From positions 25,795,644 to 25,859,643 of the forward strand of contig CM044959.1 in NCBI GenBank assembly GCA_024516035.1: 64,000 nt of DNA, read 5' to 3'. Below, piece by piece: positions 35,541 through 47,689 of this stretch (its first letter is position 1; every line of letters starts with the position of its first letter). Under the pieces are notes generated by a model that saw only the letters and a list, made by a program, of their open reading frames with translations, did no database searches and was not told the origin of the DNA. A program made the position numbers and the translations under genes. Source of the DNA: Bactericera cockerelli. Its lineage: Eukaryota > Arthropoda > Insecta > Hemiptera > Triozidae.

Positions 35541-37189
35541 TGTACATAATATAATTTGTAATGTATAAAAAACTAAAACAATTAGGTATAGAGTACTACA
35601 TTAAAATAATGTACGATGTACGAGGCTATAAAAAAAACACACACACAACGAGTATTTACTTGTTAAAGTCATCTTAAGTTTTAGTATTTTGAAAATATGT
35701 AGGCCTGCAAGCCGAGATTCGGCGATTTGAGTTTTGTTTGACAATATCGCATCAACCATACGGAAAATTCAGATCCTCGGAGAATTGAGATCCTCCCTAA
35801 GCAATCTAAGCATGCATACATAACACACATACATAACGGGAATAGTTAATGTAAAAACAATTTCACCAAATTTCGTTGTTACGCATTTGATTTCTGAGAA
35901 TTACCGATCCATAAAAATGCTTGACTTTACATAACTAAACACAAGAGAAGGGTAAACAAATCATAAAAGATTATTCCAATCGGTATCTGTGTAGTACCTA
36001 CTTTTTTACGAAAAAACCAAAAGAGAACTGGTTTTCTTTTGTTGTTTCATTGACCGATGATACTATAGTATATCCATTTCATTATGATAGTTGAGAATCA
36101 TCACGACAAAATACGAGAACCAATCAGATTCCAGAACATCTTACAATGTTGCAGTCTTAAAAATATCTATTTTCAGTACACTCTCTCACTCGTTGCGATT
36201 AAAAGGAGCTCTACTATACAAAGGTCGGAAGGGTACGTTTGGTGCAGGTAATATTTAAAAGGTTTCGCAAATGTTTGACTTGGTTCACAGTGCATGGTTT
36301 ACATAATAAATATAATATTTACTTCTTCATTTTTCTATTGTTTATATTTAGATTGTTTTATAAACATGTAGCTACCTACTACCTAAATAATTAATCTGGT
36401 TATGATCAGTAGATCAGTCAGTTCTCACTTGTATTTGATATGAGGATTGGGCTAATAGCTTTATCCCTCTTATGGAGTAGGTAAATCATTTTTGTACGTA
36501 TTATCTTTATTAAAAAAAAAAAAAAAAAAAATGTGGTTTGGTTTTATTATTAATTTATAGGTAAATGAAAAAATAGTAGTCAAACCTATTAGGAAAAATA
36601 CAAATGAATCACTTCGGTGAAAATCAATGGTTGGGGAAATACACGCAAAATCATGCTGGTATTATTTAGTATTTTAATAATAAAAATCACAATTAAAATC
36701 ATCATACTTATATGTACTGCATCACATAATATTATTACCTAGGTACTTGGTTATCGATCAGAAATTTATGATTTTGAATGTTTCTACATAATATCTAGAT
36801 ATGTACATAATTATATTGTATCAACCTTAAGGTTGAAAGAAAATGTACAAGGAAGTATTGTGCGATGCACCTACCTGCACTTAAGATTCTTTACTTCTGT
36901 AGTCTTTGCAGTTTTGGCAACCCTGCCTACGATTTTAATAAGTCATAGCTATCATAATGAAAGGGATATACTATACTACTATAGTTGAGTTATTTAGGGT
37001 GAACGTGTGATATTCAAAACAATATTGATAAATCATAAGAGAGTGTACCTACTCTTTCTATTTTAAAGAATTTGCTTCATGCGTGTACAGCTGTACACTG
37101 TACATAATTTTTAAAAGTATTTGATTTCCGAATTCATGCAATTTTTTACTTTCCTTATCCTATAATATACATTCCTTATTGTCGAAAAT
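35541..37189. other. Intron or intergenic DNA
   Basis: AT-rich, with an A run near 36511..36530. Nothing coding or RNA-like is visible. Confidence 0.4.
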
Positions 37190-37400
37190 TTGGTCTACCC
37201 TGTATTTCACATTTCTGGACGAATCATAGCCTCAGGATACCATGAAAATTGTTTTCGTCCATTGGTCCGTGCGTCCGCCTGTCTGTGAACGAGATATCTC
37301 GAGAACGGTACAACCTAGAGACTTAAAATTTGGTATGGAAGTTGATTTTATATACCACACGAATGTTTTAGTGGCAGAAGCTGACTTCTTTTCAACTGAT
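37190..37400 (+). repeat. Dispersed repeat J, copy 1
   Basis: tttctggacgaatcatagcc, tcaggataccatg, attggtccgtgcg and gagatatctcgagaacgg recur at 50325..50500 in the same orientation. It looks like a piece of a longer transposon shared by both places. Confidence 0.6.
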
Positions 37401-37867
37401 AAGAAAAGTGTGGTGGTGTCACACCAGTTTATTCTCTTTTTAATTAGTTTTTTGTAATGCGTTTTCGAACGACTTACCCACTTTGGTAATATTTTGCCGA
37501 AATTAAAAAAAAAAAAAAAATAATAAGAACCGATTGTCCTGAATATCCATACTATCGGATTCCCCATTAATACATGAGGAAAAATTATCACTCAATTTCC
37601 GTAACCCACTGGCAGGATAGGCCAACCATGCACCAAAAATCCTAAGGAACAACTAGAAAGAAGAAACCCGGTGTAATAAGCTTAAAGGAAAAAATTAAAG
37701 GTGCAATATTTTAGATATATTGTACCGAAGAATAGAGATGATGAGAAAGGAAAAGTTTAAGAAAAAGGAAAAGAAATATTTCCAAGGATATAGTTAGTTC
37801 TACCTTGGTGCTCGTGTGAAGTTATAGAAAATTGCAAAAAATGTAACCTACCAAAAATATCTGATAT

Positions 37868-38388
37868 CCCCCAAAAATACACTTCGTGTGCAAAAGACGC
37901 CAAGAAAATTAGAATCCTTCAAATATAATTAATTACCTTAAAATATTTCTAAAAAGGAACTGATATCAAATGAATGCCAAGTTCTCCTAAACTGGAAATC
38001 ATTTGCCCAGAAAGAAGTCTCAAGCACAGAAATCAAACTGAGGATTGGACATGACATTTCCCATTAATCTACGATTTACCAACGCTAAAAGTTAACATTA
38101 AAAATCTTGGCAAGTTGAAAGCATTTTTTTAATTTTTGAAACTTGCCAAGATTTTTAATGTTAACTTTTAGCGTTGGTAAATCGTAGATTAATGGGAAAT
38201 GTCATGTCCAATCCTCAGTTTGATTTCTGTGCTTGAGACTTCTTTCTGGGCAAATGATTTCCAGTTTAGGAGAACTTGGCATTCATTTGATATCAGTTCC
38301 TTTTTAGAAATATTTTAAGGTAATTAATTATATTTGAAGGATTCTAATTTTCTTGGCGTCTTTTGCACACGAAGTGTATTTTTGGGGG
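37868..38388. repeat. Near-perfect palindrome, 249-bp arms
   Basis: 37868..38116 and 38140..38388 are inverted copies of each other with no mismatch that I could find, separated by 23 bp. The left arm on the plus strand encodes FAQKEVSSTEIKLRIGHD, which resembles the RNase H end of non-LTR retrotransposons (RLRIGHT). The source may therefore be a LINE fragment duplicated in inverted orientation. There is no target duplication or classic terminal repeat. Confidence 0.85.
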
Positions 38389-38469
38389 TATATGTTACAG
38401 AGACCAGTTAGACTTAAAACCTCTGAGCGAGGAGTAAACCAAAAAAACCATAATCAGCGTTACATTAAG

Positions 38470-38735
38470 ATTGAGTACGCACAGTGATCTGGGTTCAAAT
38501 CCCATCTAAGTCGGATTTATTATACTTTTTACTTTAGATGTCCATTCATACTTCGCGAGGAAAAATGAGTATTTACGTGTATGAGTAACAACCAGTGGCA
38601 GCATTATGAGAGTATAAATAAAAAATGTAAAAGAATTGGAAAAATAAAAGAGGCTTTTAGTAATGTTGCGCTACCTACAGAAACTGTGAAGAGACATTGT
38701 GCTTCACCACAAAGAAATCATACTTTAACTATCTA
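38470..38735 (+). mobile_element. SINE family B copy, diverged
   Basis: B box gggttcaaatccc, then ctttagatgtccattcatac, gcgaggaaaaatgagtattt and the tail tgcttcaccacaaagaaatc. The A-box side of the head is degraded. Confidence 0.65.
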
Positions 38736-38740
38736 CCAAT

Positions 38741-40442
38741 ACATATTTAAGATTTCCTTTTTCTTCCTAAAGGATTGAAGGAGATGGAAAGTACTTTAAA
38801 AAGTTTAAAACAGCTCAGCAGGAACACTCCAGTTGCATGATGATTCCTAGAATTTCTTTTCCAAGAGTTCCAGGGGGCAGAAAAATTGCTGCTCAATTGG
38901 TCTTGGTTGTTGTTGCTGCATATGAAAGGTTTCAAGGTGCTCAACGTGATGAAAAACTAAGACCAAAATTAATAGATGTTTTGTAATAGGTTTTTTTAAA
39001 AACTTGTAGGTACTTTATTTTGGGAATTACCTACTTTAAAAAAGAGAAAATTGATATTTGAACTAAAATTGTGAATTCTGATTGTTTAAGAACTTTGCCC
39101 TATAACAGATTTTGATTAAATTATAAGGTATAACGTATAACATGTCCAACATGTGCTCTGTAACATGAACATTTCTAAAATGGTTCTGAGAATAATGAGC
39201 TCTTTCTTCTAAGAGGAATGTTATACGAGTAGTTTTTTGTAATGCGTCATGAAATAAAGATTAAGTAGGTAGATAAGATATGTGCCTAAATCTTTCATTT
39301 CCAGGTGAAACTATTTCTTCTTCTTGAGATTGAAGTTGTTGGATGACAGAGAATCTCTTCAATTGTAAATTATATTGAACAATGATAAAGAATCGCTTCA
39401 ATAATTTTATTATGAATTTCAAAATGAGATGAGACAGCAAAATAAATAGGTTTACATAAACAAACAAATACCTAAGAAAAACCTTGCGTCATGCAATGAT
39501 CAATGAATTCATGAACACAAAGAAAATGTAAAGAAAGTACAGAGAGTTAATGATGTATTAGATAACATTGAAGAAGATAACAATAGAGATTCCTATACAT
39601 GATGGAATAAATGGTTTTATGTCATGGAATATCCTACGAGCTACATGATTTATATAACTTACTAATTAATTTTGTTGCTGACACAGTGACCTTCCCATAT
39701 GGGATGTCTGCTGCTAAACATAAAACAATGTTTTAGTTCCTCATCTTCGGCTTAAGATTTCAAATTTCTGTACCTTGATATAATTGTGTAATAATTTTAA
39801 TAAAAGATAAAGTATGATTAATTTTTTTTTCAGCGCAGTCTGACAATGGAAATAATGGAACCTAAGAATTCAATCGGAGACACAGAAGTATACAGTCAGG
39901 AGTACCTACATGTCTCTTTAGCCAAATAGACCTACTTCTCACACCTAACATCTCTCTTGGGTATTCAGTTGTGTGCCACAACACTGCTCACTGCTTCCAT
40001 AATTGAGGAGGATATCATGTATTAATAACTGCATTAGGGGGCATTCAATTGGAGAGTAATAAATGCTGGAATTAAGTGAACACTAATTCAGCCATACCCC
40101 GTCTCGTGGACTTAATAACCCCTTTCCACTTCCTAGCCCTCGTCTTCTTCAACCTCCTAATTATGCCTCCTCTAACTTTACACGGGGTTCGTTGTTTAAG
40201 AACCTGTACATAAAATTCGACTATATTACGAAATATAGATCAGTTCTTTCTACCAGTCACCATCCTTTTCCTACTAGGAGAATAAATACATTCTGAAATT
40301 TCCAATTGCATTGATATTTTTTTGGTTTTTTTTCAGTTCAATGAATTAATGTCATCGAAAACGAAAAATTAAACTGTCGAAAATGACATTTAGATTCAAT
40401 GAGATTGAAAAAAATTCAATCTCTGTTGATGTTAATAAAAAA
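38741..40442. other. Intron or intergenic DNA
   Basis: AT-rich. The stretch 40090..40170 is somewhat pyrimidine-rich, but no gene, RNA or repeat boundary is seen. Confidence 0.4.
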
Positions 40443-40585
40443 AAATAACAGAGCTCTGAAATGGCTGGGCTAAAGTACTCTAAATTTGGGCCAGAGTCTC
40501 TTTTGGGTAAGTAGGATTTTATAAAATTCCAAATAGAACACGGGCAGAAACCTTTACTGTGACATAGTGCCGTGTTTCAGCTAGT
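40443..40585 (+). mobile_element. Helitron-like 3' end, copy 1
   Basis: ctgaaatggctgggctaaag, then cgggcagaaacctttactgt, gacatagtgccgtgtttcag and a terminal CTAGT. The same arrangement occurs at 42365..42452 and 45560..45652. Helitrons end in CTRR after a short hairpin. Here the hairpin is degenerate, so the assignment is tentative. Confidence 0.4.
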
Positions 40586-40780
40586 TATTATAAGCAGCGA
40601 AAGTATTAGATAATAGAAGATACAAGTACGTCTATCAGTTGAGACAGTACAACTACCTTTACCTATAATATCATGTACAGTCCTGTGTGCCAAGAACTTC
40701 AATCAAGTGAAACTAATTGAAAATTTCATGTTACAGCTTGAAGAAGAAAAAGAAGGAGGGGGACAGGAAGAAGTAGAGCG

Positions 40781-42058
40781 GAAGTAAGGAAGTGAGAGAG
40801 AAGTGGAGGAGAAGCAAGGAAGTGAGAGAGAAGTGGAGGGGAACCAAGGAAGTGAGAGAGAAGTGGAGGGGAAGCAAGGAAGTGAGAGAGAAGTGGAGGG
40901 GAAGCAAGGAAGTGAGAGAGAAGTGTAGGAGAAACAAGGAAGTGAGAGAGAAGTGGAGGAGAAGCAAGGAAGTGAGAGAGAAGTGGAGGGGAAGCAATGA
41001 AGTGAGACAAAAGTGGAGGGGAACCAAGGAAGTGAGAGAGAAGTGTAGGAGAAACAAGGAAGTGAAAGAGAAGTGGAGGAGAAGCAAGGAAGTGAGATAG
41101 AAGTGGAGGGGAAGCAATGAAGTGAGACAAAAGTGGAGGGGAACCAAGGAAGTGAGAGAGAAGTGTAGGAGAAACAAGGAAGTGAGAGAGAAGTGGAGGG
41201 GAAGCAAGGAAGTGAGAGAGAAGTGGAGGGGAACCAAGGAAGTGAGAGAGAAGTGGAGGGGAAGCAAGGAAGTGAGAGAGAAGTGGAGGGGAAGCAAGGA
41301 AGTGAGAGAGAAGTGTAGGAGAAACAAGGAAGTGAGAGAGAAGTGGAGGAGAAGCAAGGAAGTGAGAGAGAAGTGGAGGGGAAGCAATGAAGTGAGACAA
41401 AAGTGGAGGGGAACCAAGGAAGTGAGAGAGAAGTGTAGGAGAAACAAGGAAGTGAAAGAGAAGTGGAGGAGAAGCAAGGAAGTGAGATAGAAGTGGAGGG
41501 GAAGCAATGAAGTGAGACAAAAGTGGAGGGGAACCAAGGAAGTGAGAGAGAAGTGTAGGAGAAACAAGGAAGTGAGAGAGAAGTGGAGGGGAAGCAAGGA
41601 AGTGAGAGAGAAGTGGAGGGGAACCAAGGAAGTGAGAGAGAAGTGGAGGGGAAGCAAGGAAGTGAGAGAGAAGTGGAGGGGAAGCAAGGAAGTGAGAGAG
41701 AAGTGTAGGAGAAACAAGGAAGTGAGAGAGAAGTGGAGGAGAAGCAAGGAAGTGAGAGAGAAGTGGAGGGGAAGCAATGAAGTGAGACAAAAGTGGAGGG
41801 GAACCAAGGAAGTGAGAGAGAAGTGTAGGAGAAACAAGGAAGTGAGAGAGAAGTGGAGGGGAAGCAAGGAAGTGAGAGAGAAGTGGAGGGGAACCAAGGA
41901 AGTGAGAGAGAAGTGGAGGGGAAGCAAGGAAGTGAGATAGAAGTGGAGGAGAAGCAAGGAAGTGAGAGAGAAGTGGAGGGGAAGCAAGGAAGTGAGATAG
42001 AAGTGGAGGAGAAGCAAGGAAGTGAGAGAGAAGTGGAGGGGAAACAAGGAAGTGAAAA
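40781..42058 (+). repeat. 30-bp minisatellite with 390-bp higher-order units
   Basis: About 42 copies of a purine-rich 30-mer (aagtgagagagaagtggagg ggaagcaagg type) run head to tail. Variant units (gaagcaatga, with gagacaa) recur at 40991, 41111, 41381, 41501 and 41771, that is with spacings 120, 270, 120, 270. The array therefore has a 390-bp (13-unit) higher-order period. Since 30 is divisible by 3 and the unit lacks stops on the minus strand, three long minus frames are open. They are not genes. Confidence 0.95.
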
Positions 42059-42364
42059 GGAATGAAAAGCAAGAGAAGAAGAAGAATGAAGAGCAGACAA
42101 AAGGAAAGAGAATAATTCGATTACATCATCCAGAGGTATTTCTGGACGTTCCATCAAGAATTCAATTTATGCAGTGGAAAAAGAAAGTGTATTGAGTTTC
42201 CAATAATTAACTCCAGAATACCGAATGGTTCACCGATTTTGTTAATATGCTTCAATAGGAAATCAATGAAGACTGTATTTTTCCGAAGAATATTTTGAAA
42301 ACCATGTTAAAATATACATAATATGATCTATTTACAATATTTACCTTCATTCATTTTTAATCAA

Positions 42365-42452
42365 CAAAACTCCGAAACAGCTGGACCAAAAAATTGGACG
42401 CCAGCCACTGGCGAAAACCTCAACTGTGACTAAGTGCCGGGTTTTAGCTAGT
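42365..42452 (+). mobile_element. Helitron-like 3' end, copy 2
   Basis: aaactccgaaacagctggac, ccactggcgaaaacctcaac, tgtgactaagtgccgggt and terminal tttagCTAGT. It follows the minisatellite, so the array may lie inside this element (inference). Confidence 0.45.
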
Positions 42453-43255
42453 AGTTTATAATCTTGCTTATATTAGAGAAAAAAAATAGTTTATAATGTT
42501 ATTAGCAGGTTTGTGAGCCGGGGCTAAGTTAACGCCTTGTGTAATGAATGGAATACACTTCTTTCTCACCTAGGTGTCCTGATAACATCCACTATATCTC
42601 CTCTGGATTCGTCTCTTTTTCTTAATCCACACGTAGTGCATGTCGTAACCAAGTTCTTTTTCTAGACTTCCTTTGACAAAGATATCTTTTTTTTCGACTC
42701 TCCGTTTCTCATTTCTTATTCTCTGTGTCCATGTTAGTCTTTAAAATGAAAATCACTAGTAAAATGATGATATACCTATGTATGTACCTATGTATTTATG
42801 TACTTGTGAAATTGTTACCATAGCTAATACTGATAAGTACGTGATGGGAAACCTTGAGTGGGTCAAAAAGTTCATGATAATGTTGAACCCGTGATATCTG
42901 CATCTTCACTACCGGGGCTGGACAACGTCACGTAATCTCACTCATATATTTTGTCACAAAATTCGGGGTTTACTGCGCAAAATAGCACAAAATTAGCACA
43001 AAACACCCATGTAAAAAAAAAACATTACATTTCAAAGGTGGTGGTGCTGGCGACATGGACCCTTGAATGCTGTAGAGCTTGTCTTTATTTATATTCTCCT
43101 TTGTCAATCGGTATGTAAGGTCATATCGAAGAATTTTAACTAGTGGTTCTGTCATCGTAAACGTTTTGAAAGTTATTTAAGTTATTTACTATTACTCAGG
43201 TATAAAAGGTAGAAAATTTTATGCGTAGATGTAATCCATGAAGTTTTAATAATTG
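42453..43255. other. Intron or intergenic DNA
   Basis: No coding or RNA feature is visible. Confidence 0.4.
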
Positions 43256-43400
43256 AAAGTTATCATATTTGTGTTAATCACTTTTGTGATATCACAATTA
43301 CTCAAACTCTCTTGAAGAAAACTCACAATTACTCCAACTCTACGTTGAAACCGGGACTTGAAACTCCGACCTCTAGAATACAAGTCCACCGGTTTATTTA
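43256..43400 (-). mobile_element. SINE family E copy
   Basis: Plus-strand tgtgttaatcacttttgtga, tatcacaattactcaaactc and the decayed B box gggacttgaaactcc, reading as body then head in reverse. A short internal duplication (cacaattactc twice) is present. Confidence 0.55.
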
Positions 43401-44694
43401 ATAATCAATATTCGTCATAGATAAATTAATAAGTTGAAATCATACCTAACTATTTTACAATTCTTTTCATACAGAATACCAATGGACAAGAAAATCTTAT
43501 AGCACCCTGGTTAGTATTGCGACTATGCAATGTGCTTTACATACTCCGTGGTGAAGAGGTCATCTCTGTCTCTTGAACCGAAGTTTGTTAGTTCGAATCT
43601 TATTAAAGGCAATATATTATTCAGAAAAAAATCTATTCCAAGGTAGGTAAATGTTGAAAAAATGAATTTCGTCATAAGTTACGGAACCTCCGGAGTGTTA
43701 CTGAGGAGGATTGAAGAGTCGTGTCATGTCTCAGTAAGCAGATAGCTCTTTGAGTTGAACTTTGTCGAACTGAAGAAGCAGGGAGGAGGAGGAGGCGGAA
43801 AAAGGTTTAGAGGTTTCTGGTATAATTATTTCTGGGTTAAAGATATTCTCAGACCTCTGGAAGAGGAGGGGAGGGGAGCGGACGGAAAAGTTTTGCTCTG
43901 TATTATCTTCCATCTCCCTCTGTTCCTCCTATATTAGCTAATGTACAAACTTATTTCGTCTCGAGATCTCTCTGTGTTATCCAATAATACAATTCCGGAC
44001 TATTGTTGATACTTACCAGTAGTATGCCAATAAGAACTCTTTTCTGTGAACATAAGTTTCTAAATGGTAGCCCTTCATCCCGGAATGGCCGATGGTGTAT
44101 GGAAAGGAGCCAAATTGGTTCGAGAGTAAAATTATCCTCGGCGGAAATCAAACACGTCATCAAAAGCGTGGATTTTGCATAGGCCAACTGTACAAGTACC
44201 CACATAGGTTCATCTTCAAAGTGAGAATATCAAGTAATCCTTATAATTATGAAAAACTAACTCTGTTGTCCCTCTCATGCTCCTCTGTTCCTTAGCCTTT
44301 TACCTCCACAGCCTGGCTGCAGGGTATTCTTTTCGGCCTACCCTTTGAATTTGACATCGTTATAAAATATAAAAATGTTTTTTCCTCTCTCTATTGAAAC
44401 CACAAAAACGTATCGAATGTCAGTCTGATTAACGAGGGTAGTATGTATCTTGTAAGGGTTAAAACTGAGGATTCTACGCCTGCTTCTTGATAATCTAAGA
44501 GCAGGTATAGATGCATTTTTTTCAACTCGGGTAGTTTTGAAGTGGCTCTATCCGATTACAAAGACAGCATAAATAACAAAGGAGAAGATTAAGAAAGAAC
44601 AAAATGTCAATGTCTCGGAAAATCAGTATAATACTCGATTTAAAATATTGGACACTAACATAATACAATACTGTGTCTTTTTCTTTCTTTGTAT
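43401..44694. other. Intron or intergenic DNA
   Basis: Holds a purine-rich patch at 43770..43890 and a decayed tRNA-like scrap near 43560..43610 (gttcgaatct). No gene is supported. Confidence 0.35.
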
Positions 44695-44838
44695 CATATT
44701 GTTTTGTGTTAATCACATTGTGATATCACCAATACTCAAACTCGCCTTACGAAATGTTTGCCATTCTGGGGACTCGAACAGCCGTCCTACAGGTTAATAC
44801 GAGTCTGTCGCCTTATCGATCGAGGTACTACTGAAGTT
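44695..44838 (-). mobile_element. SINE family E copy
   Basis: The clearest family-E copy. On minus it reads tcgatcgataaggcgacaga, a B box gttcgagtcccc, then gcgagtttgagtattggtga and tatcacaatgtgattaacac. Confidence 0.65.
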
Positions 44839-45249
44839 ATACATGCATAATACTTTATAAATTAAATTAGATTTTAATTTAAATTAAATTACTTATTGGC
44901 TCGGTTCCAAAATGTTTTTAAATTGTAATTCCAAGCGAAGAGTTGTACCTATAGGTATTATGCGCGCTCAGTTTTTTTTTTTTTTTTTTTTTCTTTTTCA
45001 TTTAAATACCTACATGGAAAAACAATAAAATACCGTTTTACAGGTTTGTAACAATATATTCAAATACTTCAACTATAGAGATTCATATCGACGAAAATTT
45101 ATGTTTTATTTTTCCCTGTAACAGAGAGTGAAATAGAAAGCTAAGAAAAGACACATCCTAGGAAATAAATTTTGTTCTTGTATTCATTGTATCTACCTCA
45201 CTTTGAACGTGAATTCTCAACTTAAAAAAATATATTTAAAAAGTCTTAA

Positions 45250-45345
45250 GTTATCATATTATATCAATTATTCACCCTCGCTTTACTAAATCTTGGGACT
45301 CGAATCGACAAGTCCGCCGCCACCTCAGCAATAGAGCTACTGTGG
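45250..45345 (-). mobile_element. SINE family E copy, short
   Basis: Plus-strand caattattcaccctcgcttt, tcttgggactcgaatcgaca and agagctactgtggtcgata match the head and proximal body of family E. Confidence 0.5.
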
Positions 45346-45559
45346 TCGATAAAATTGAACGTGAATTTTCTAAACTTAAAACAAATACATTTATATTCTA
45401 AACACCCTAAGATCTTCATTCTAATCTTCTTAAATGCAAAAAATCCATGCACATTCATAAAATCATAATCAAGAGATCTCCCAAACGGCTGGCTTTGTGC
45501 ACTATAAAGGCTTTTAAAAATTACAACCGGCGTGAACGACAGGCCTACCGCCTCGTTAA

Positions 45560-45652
45560 AGCGCCGTTAAACCGGAATTTTTTTTTTTTTTACAAATATG
45601 CCAGCCACGTGCAGAAACCTTAACGGCGACAGAGTGCCGGGATTTAGCTAGT
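45560..45652 (+). mobile_element. Helitron-like 3' end, copy 3
   Basis: gccagccacgtgcagaaacc, then ttaacggcgacagagtgccg, which can form a short CGGC..GCCG stem, then ggatttagCTAGT. The stem about 10 nt before CTAG is the best hairpin among the three copies. Confidence 0.45.
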
Positions 45653-45741
45653 GAGAAAATAAGGTCCAACTAGTTTCCCCTAGTATTGTATATTACTCAT
45701 CTATTGTATATTACCTATACTCATATCACTCATGTACTTAC

Positions 45742-45980
45742 AGCTGAGTGGCCGTGGGTTCGATCCTGACCTGCCTCACGTGACGGCACGGGGGCAGGGA
45801 TGGCTCCACCACAACACAAGAGGGCGGGTTGATTTCCGTGACCAGATTCTTCTGCTCGATATAGACGGTGACAGTGTTGGGCTGAAATAGGCCCCGCCCC
45901 TTACGTACTTTGGCCAGCTCTGTAGTGGATGATGCCATCAGGAGGGATAAGGCGAGCAGTGCACATTGTGACGTCATCAT
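45742..45980 (-). CDS. Signal-peptide exon of a small secreted protein
   Basis: From ATG at 45980 (MMTSQCALLALSLLMASS) a signal peptide leads to a short basic stretch (KVRKGRG), then PNTVTVYIEQ and a C-x9-C pair (SCVVVEPSLPPC) followed by basic residues. The exon ends at a perfect donor (CAGCT|GTAAGT, phase 2). The apparent stop lies in the intron. An upstream in-frame ATG at 46007 would add nine residues. The exon at 32887..33256 has the matching phase and similar high GC, giving an inferred two-exon gene. The TVY plus C-x9-C layout matches exon junction 1/2 of the gene at 771..4286. No named family is recognised. Confidence 0.55.
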
Positions 45981-46007
45981 GAGAAACCTGGAGTTGTTTG
46001 AAAGCAT

Positions 46008-47689
46008 TCGATTTAAAGGTAGGAAGGAAAGAATGTATTTTATTTCATTTCACATTTTTTTTTTTTCATTAAAATCCCCTTGAAGTACAATATCTGTTGT
46101 ACTTTTAGGGGGTAAAGGATTTTACTTTATAGGTAAAGGTACTAGTGAAGGATTTTACCAGTCTCGCTGGGTGTCGTTAAACAGATCCGGTATCAGCTCT
46201 GTCAGGGCAAAAGACAATAACAAAAATCATAGACTCTAACATACTGCATGAATAGTGAATACGACAAAACCGAACTTACTTTATTTTGATTTACTTGATT
46301 AATAAATTGATGGTTAAAAATTACAGAAGATAGTTAGGTAATTGAAAGAAGCTTAATTTGAAAAAAAAAATACACACACAATAAGAGAACATGTAAGTAA
46401 AGATACCTTTGTTAAAACGATTAAAAAAAATAACGACCTAGGACTGTTTTGAGTGGTTGGCGATTGACTGATCACTTCTCCAAATTTCTATCTACCGATA
46501 CTTTGAATTCGTCAAAAAAAGGTATAAACAAATAATTTATCTAGACTTGTAAAAGGTGCACTACTGACTAGACTTCAGTTTATTCTTATCATCTATTGAT
46601 GTCAACTCTGAAATTCTTCATAAGGGTCCATTTTTAACAGCACTAACCCTCTACTGTTTATATTTTTAAAAAATAACCCTATGAGCTTCTTGTTAAAAGA
46701 ACCACATAATATAATTATTAGGACTTCCTGTAAAAAAAAATCCTAGTGAAATGTAGGTAAGGTGAACTTTTAAGCTCCTTTCAAAGACTTGATTTTGAGA
46801 TGAGCCTGCAAATGCCGCTTTTTAACTTTATCGTCGAATGAGACTCATGAGACATAATTAGCAGCAGCAGACAGGTAGGTATTACATGTTTCGATCGTAT
46901 GAAATCCTTAACCAGCTGCTCAAAAACTCAAACTAACCTCACTCAGAGCGATGTTAAACCCTCTGAAAAAATCCCACTCAGGGTTGGATCGAGGAGATCC
47001 AGCATCATGGGAAGGATTGACCTGGAGTCGCCATCCACCAATTATAAACCACACTGAACATCTTAACTTCACTGATGTTAAGGTTGTACTGGAATATTTA
47101 AGGAGCCATTGACATTGGTTTCTATTACTTCCGAGAAATTTGTAATATTAGAAATCGGAAGTATTGTGTTCGTTTTTGTAAAAAAAACATTTTTTTGTTC
47201 CGATTTCAATTTTTTTAATATTTTTTTTTATTTATTTCTGATGGAAGACCTGAAGAGTGAAAGGTTTAAAATCACAAACACTCCTATTGTTTTGTAATCC
47301 TTATCAAGTACAAGGAATTGGTTTTAGATTTAATTCTTAATAGGTTAAAAATATCAAGGAATATTGTCAGCGGATGACTCCTAATTTTGGTTCACCAAAT
47401 CACCATAATTCATAATCACCAGATTCCTCTTTGGATCACAGTGGGGAGTGCCGAATCCTAAGGATAGATATAGATAAAGAAATAAATTCGGTAGAAACAA
47501 AAACGTGAAGTAACAAAACAAAACAAAATTCCCATCCAAAAAAGATCAGGCCATAAATGTAATAAGAAAATACCTACGTAGGTATCTCACAACAGTACTT
47601 GGCCATACTTTACTACAACAAAGAACTTGGCCAAACTTTACTACAATTTAGTTATGATATATTTTTTCCTACCAATTATTATTATTATT
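46008..47689. other. Intergenic DNA, no gene seen
   Basis: AT-rich. Around 46910..46980 caaactaacctcactcagag and cgatgttaaaccctctg may be a reversed scrap of the SINE-A body. No other structure is visible. Confidence 0.35.

Noticed and set aside
40703..42157. Three overlapping minus-strand frames of 438 to 484 aa and several plus frames
   Set aside because: All are readings of the 30-bp minisatellite; a stop-free unit divisible by three stays open in every such frame.
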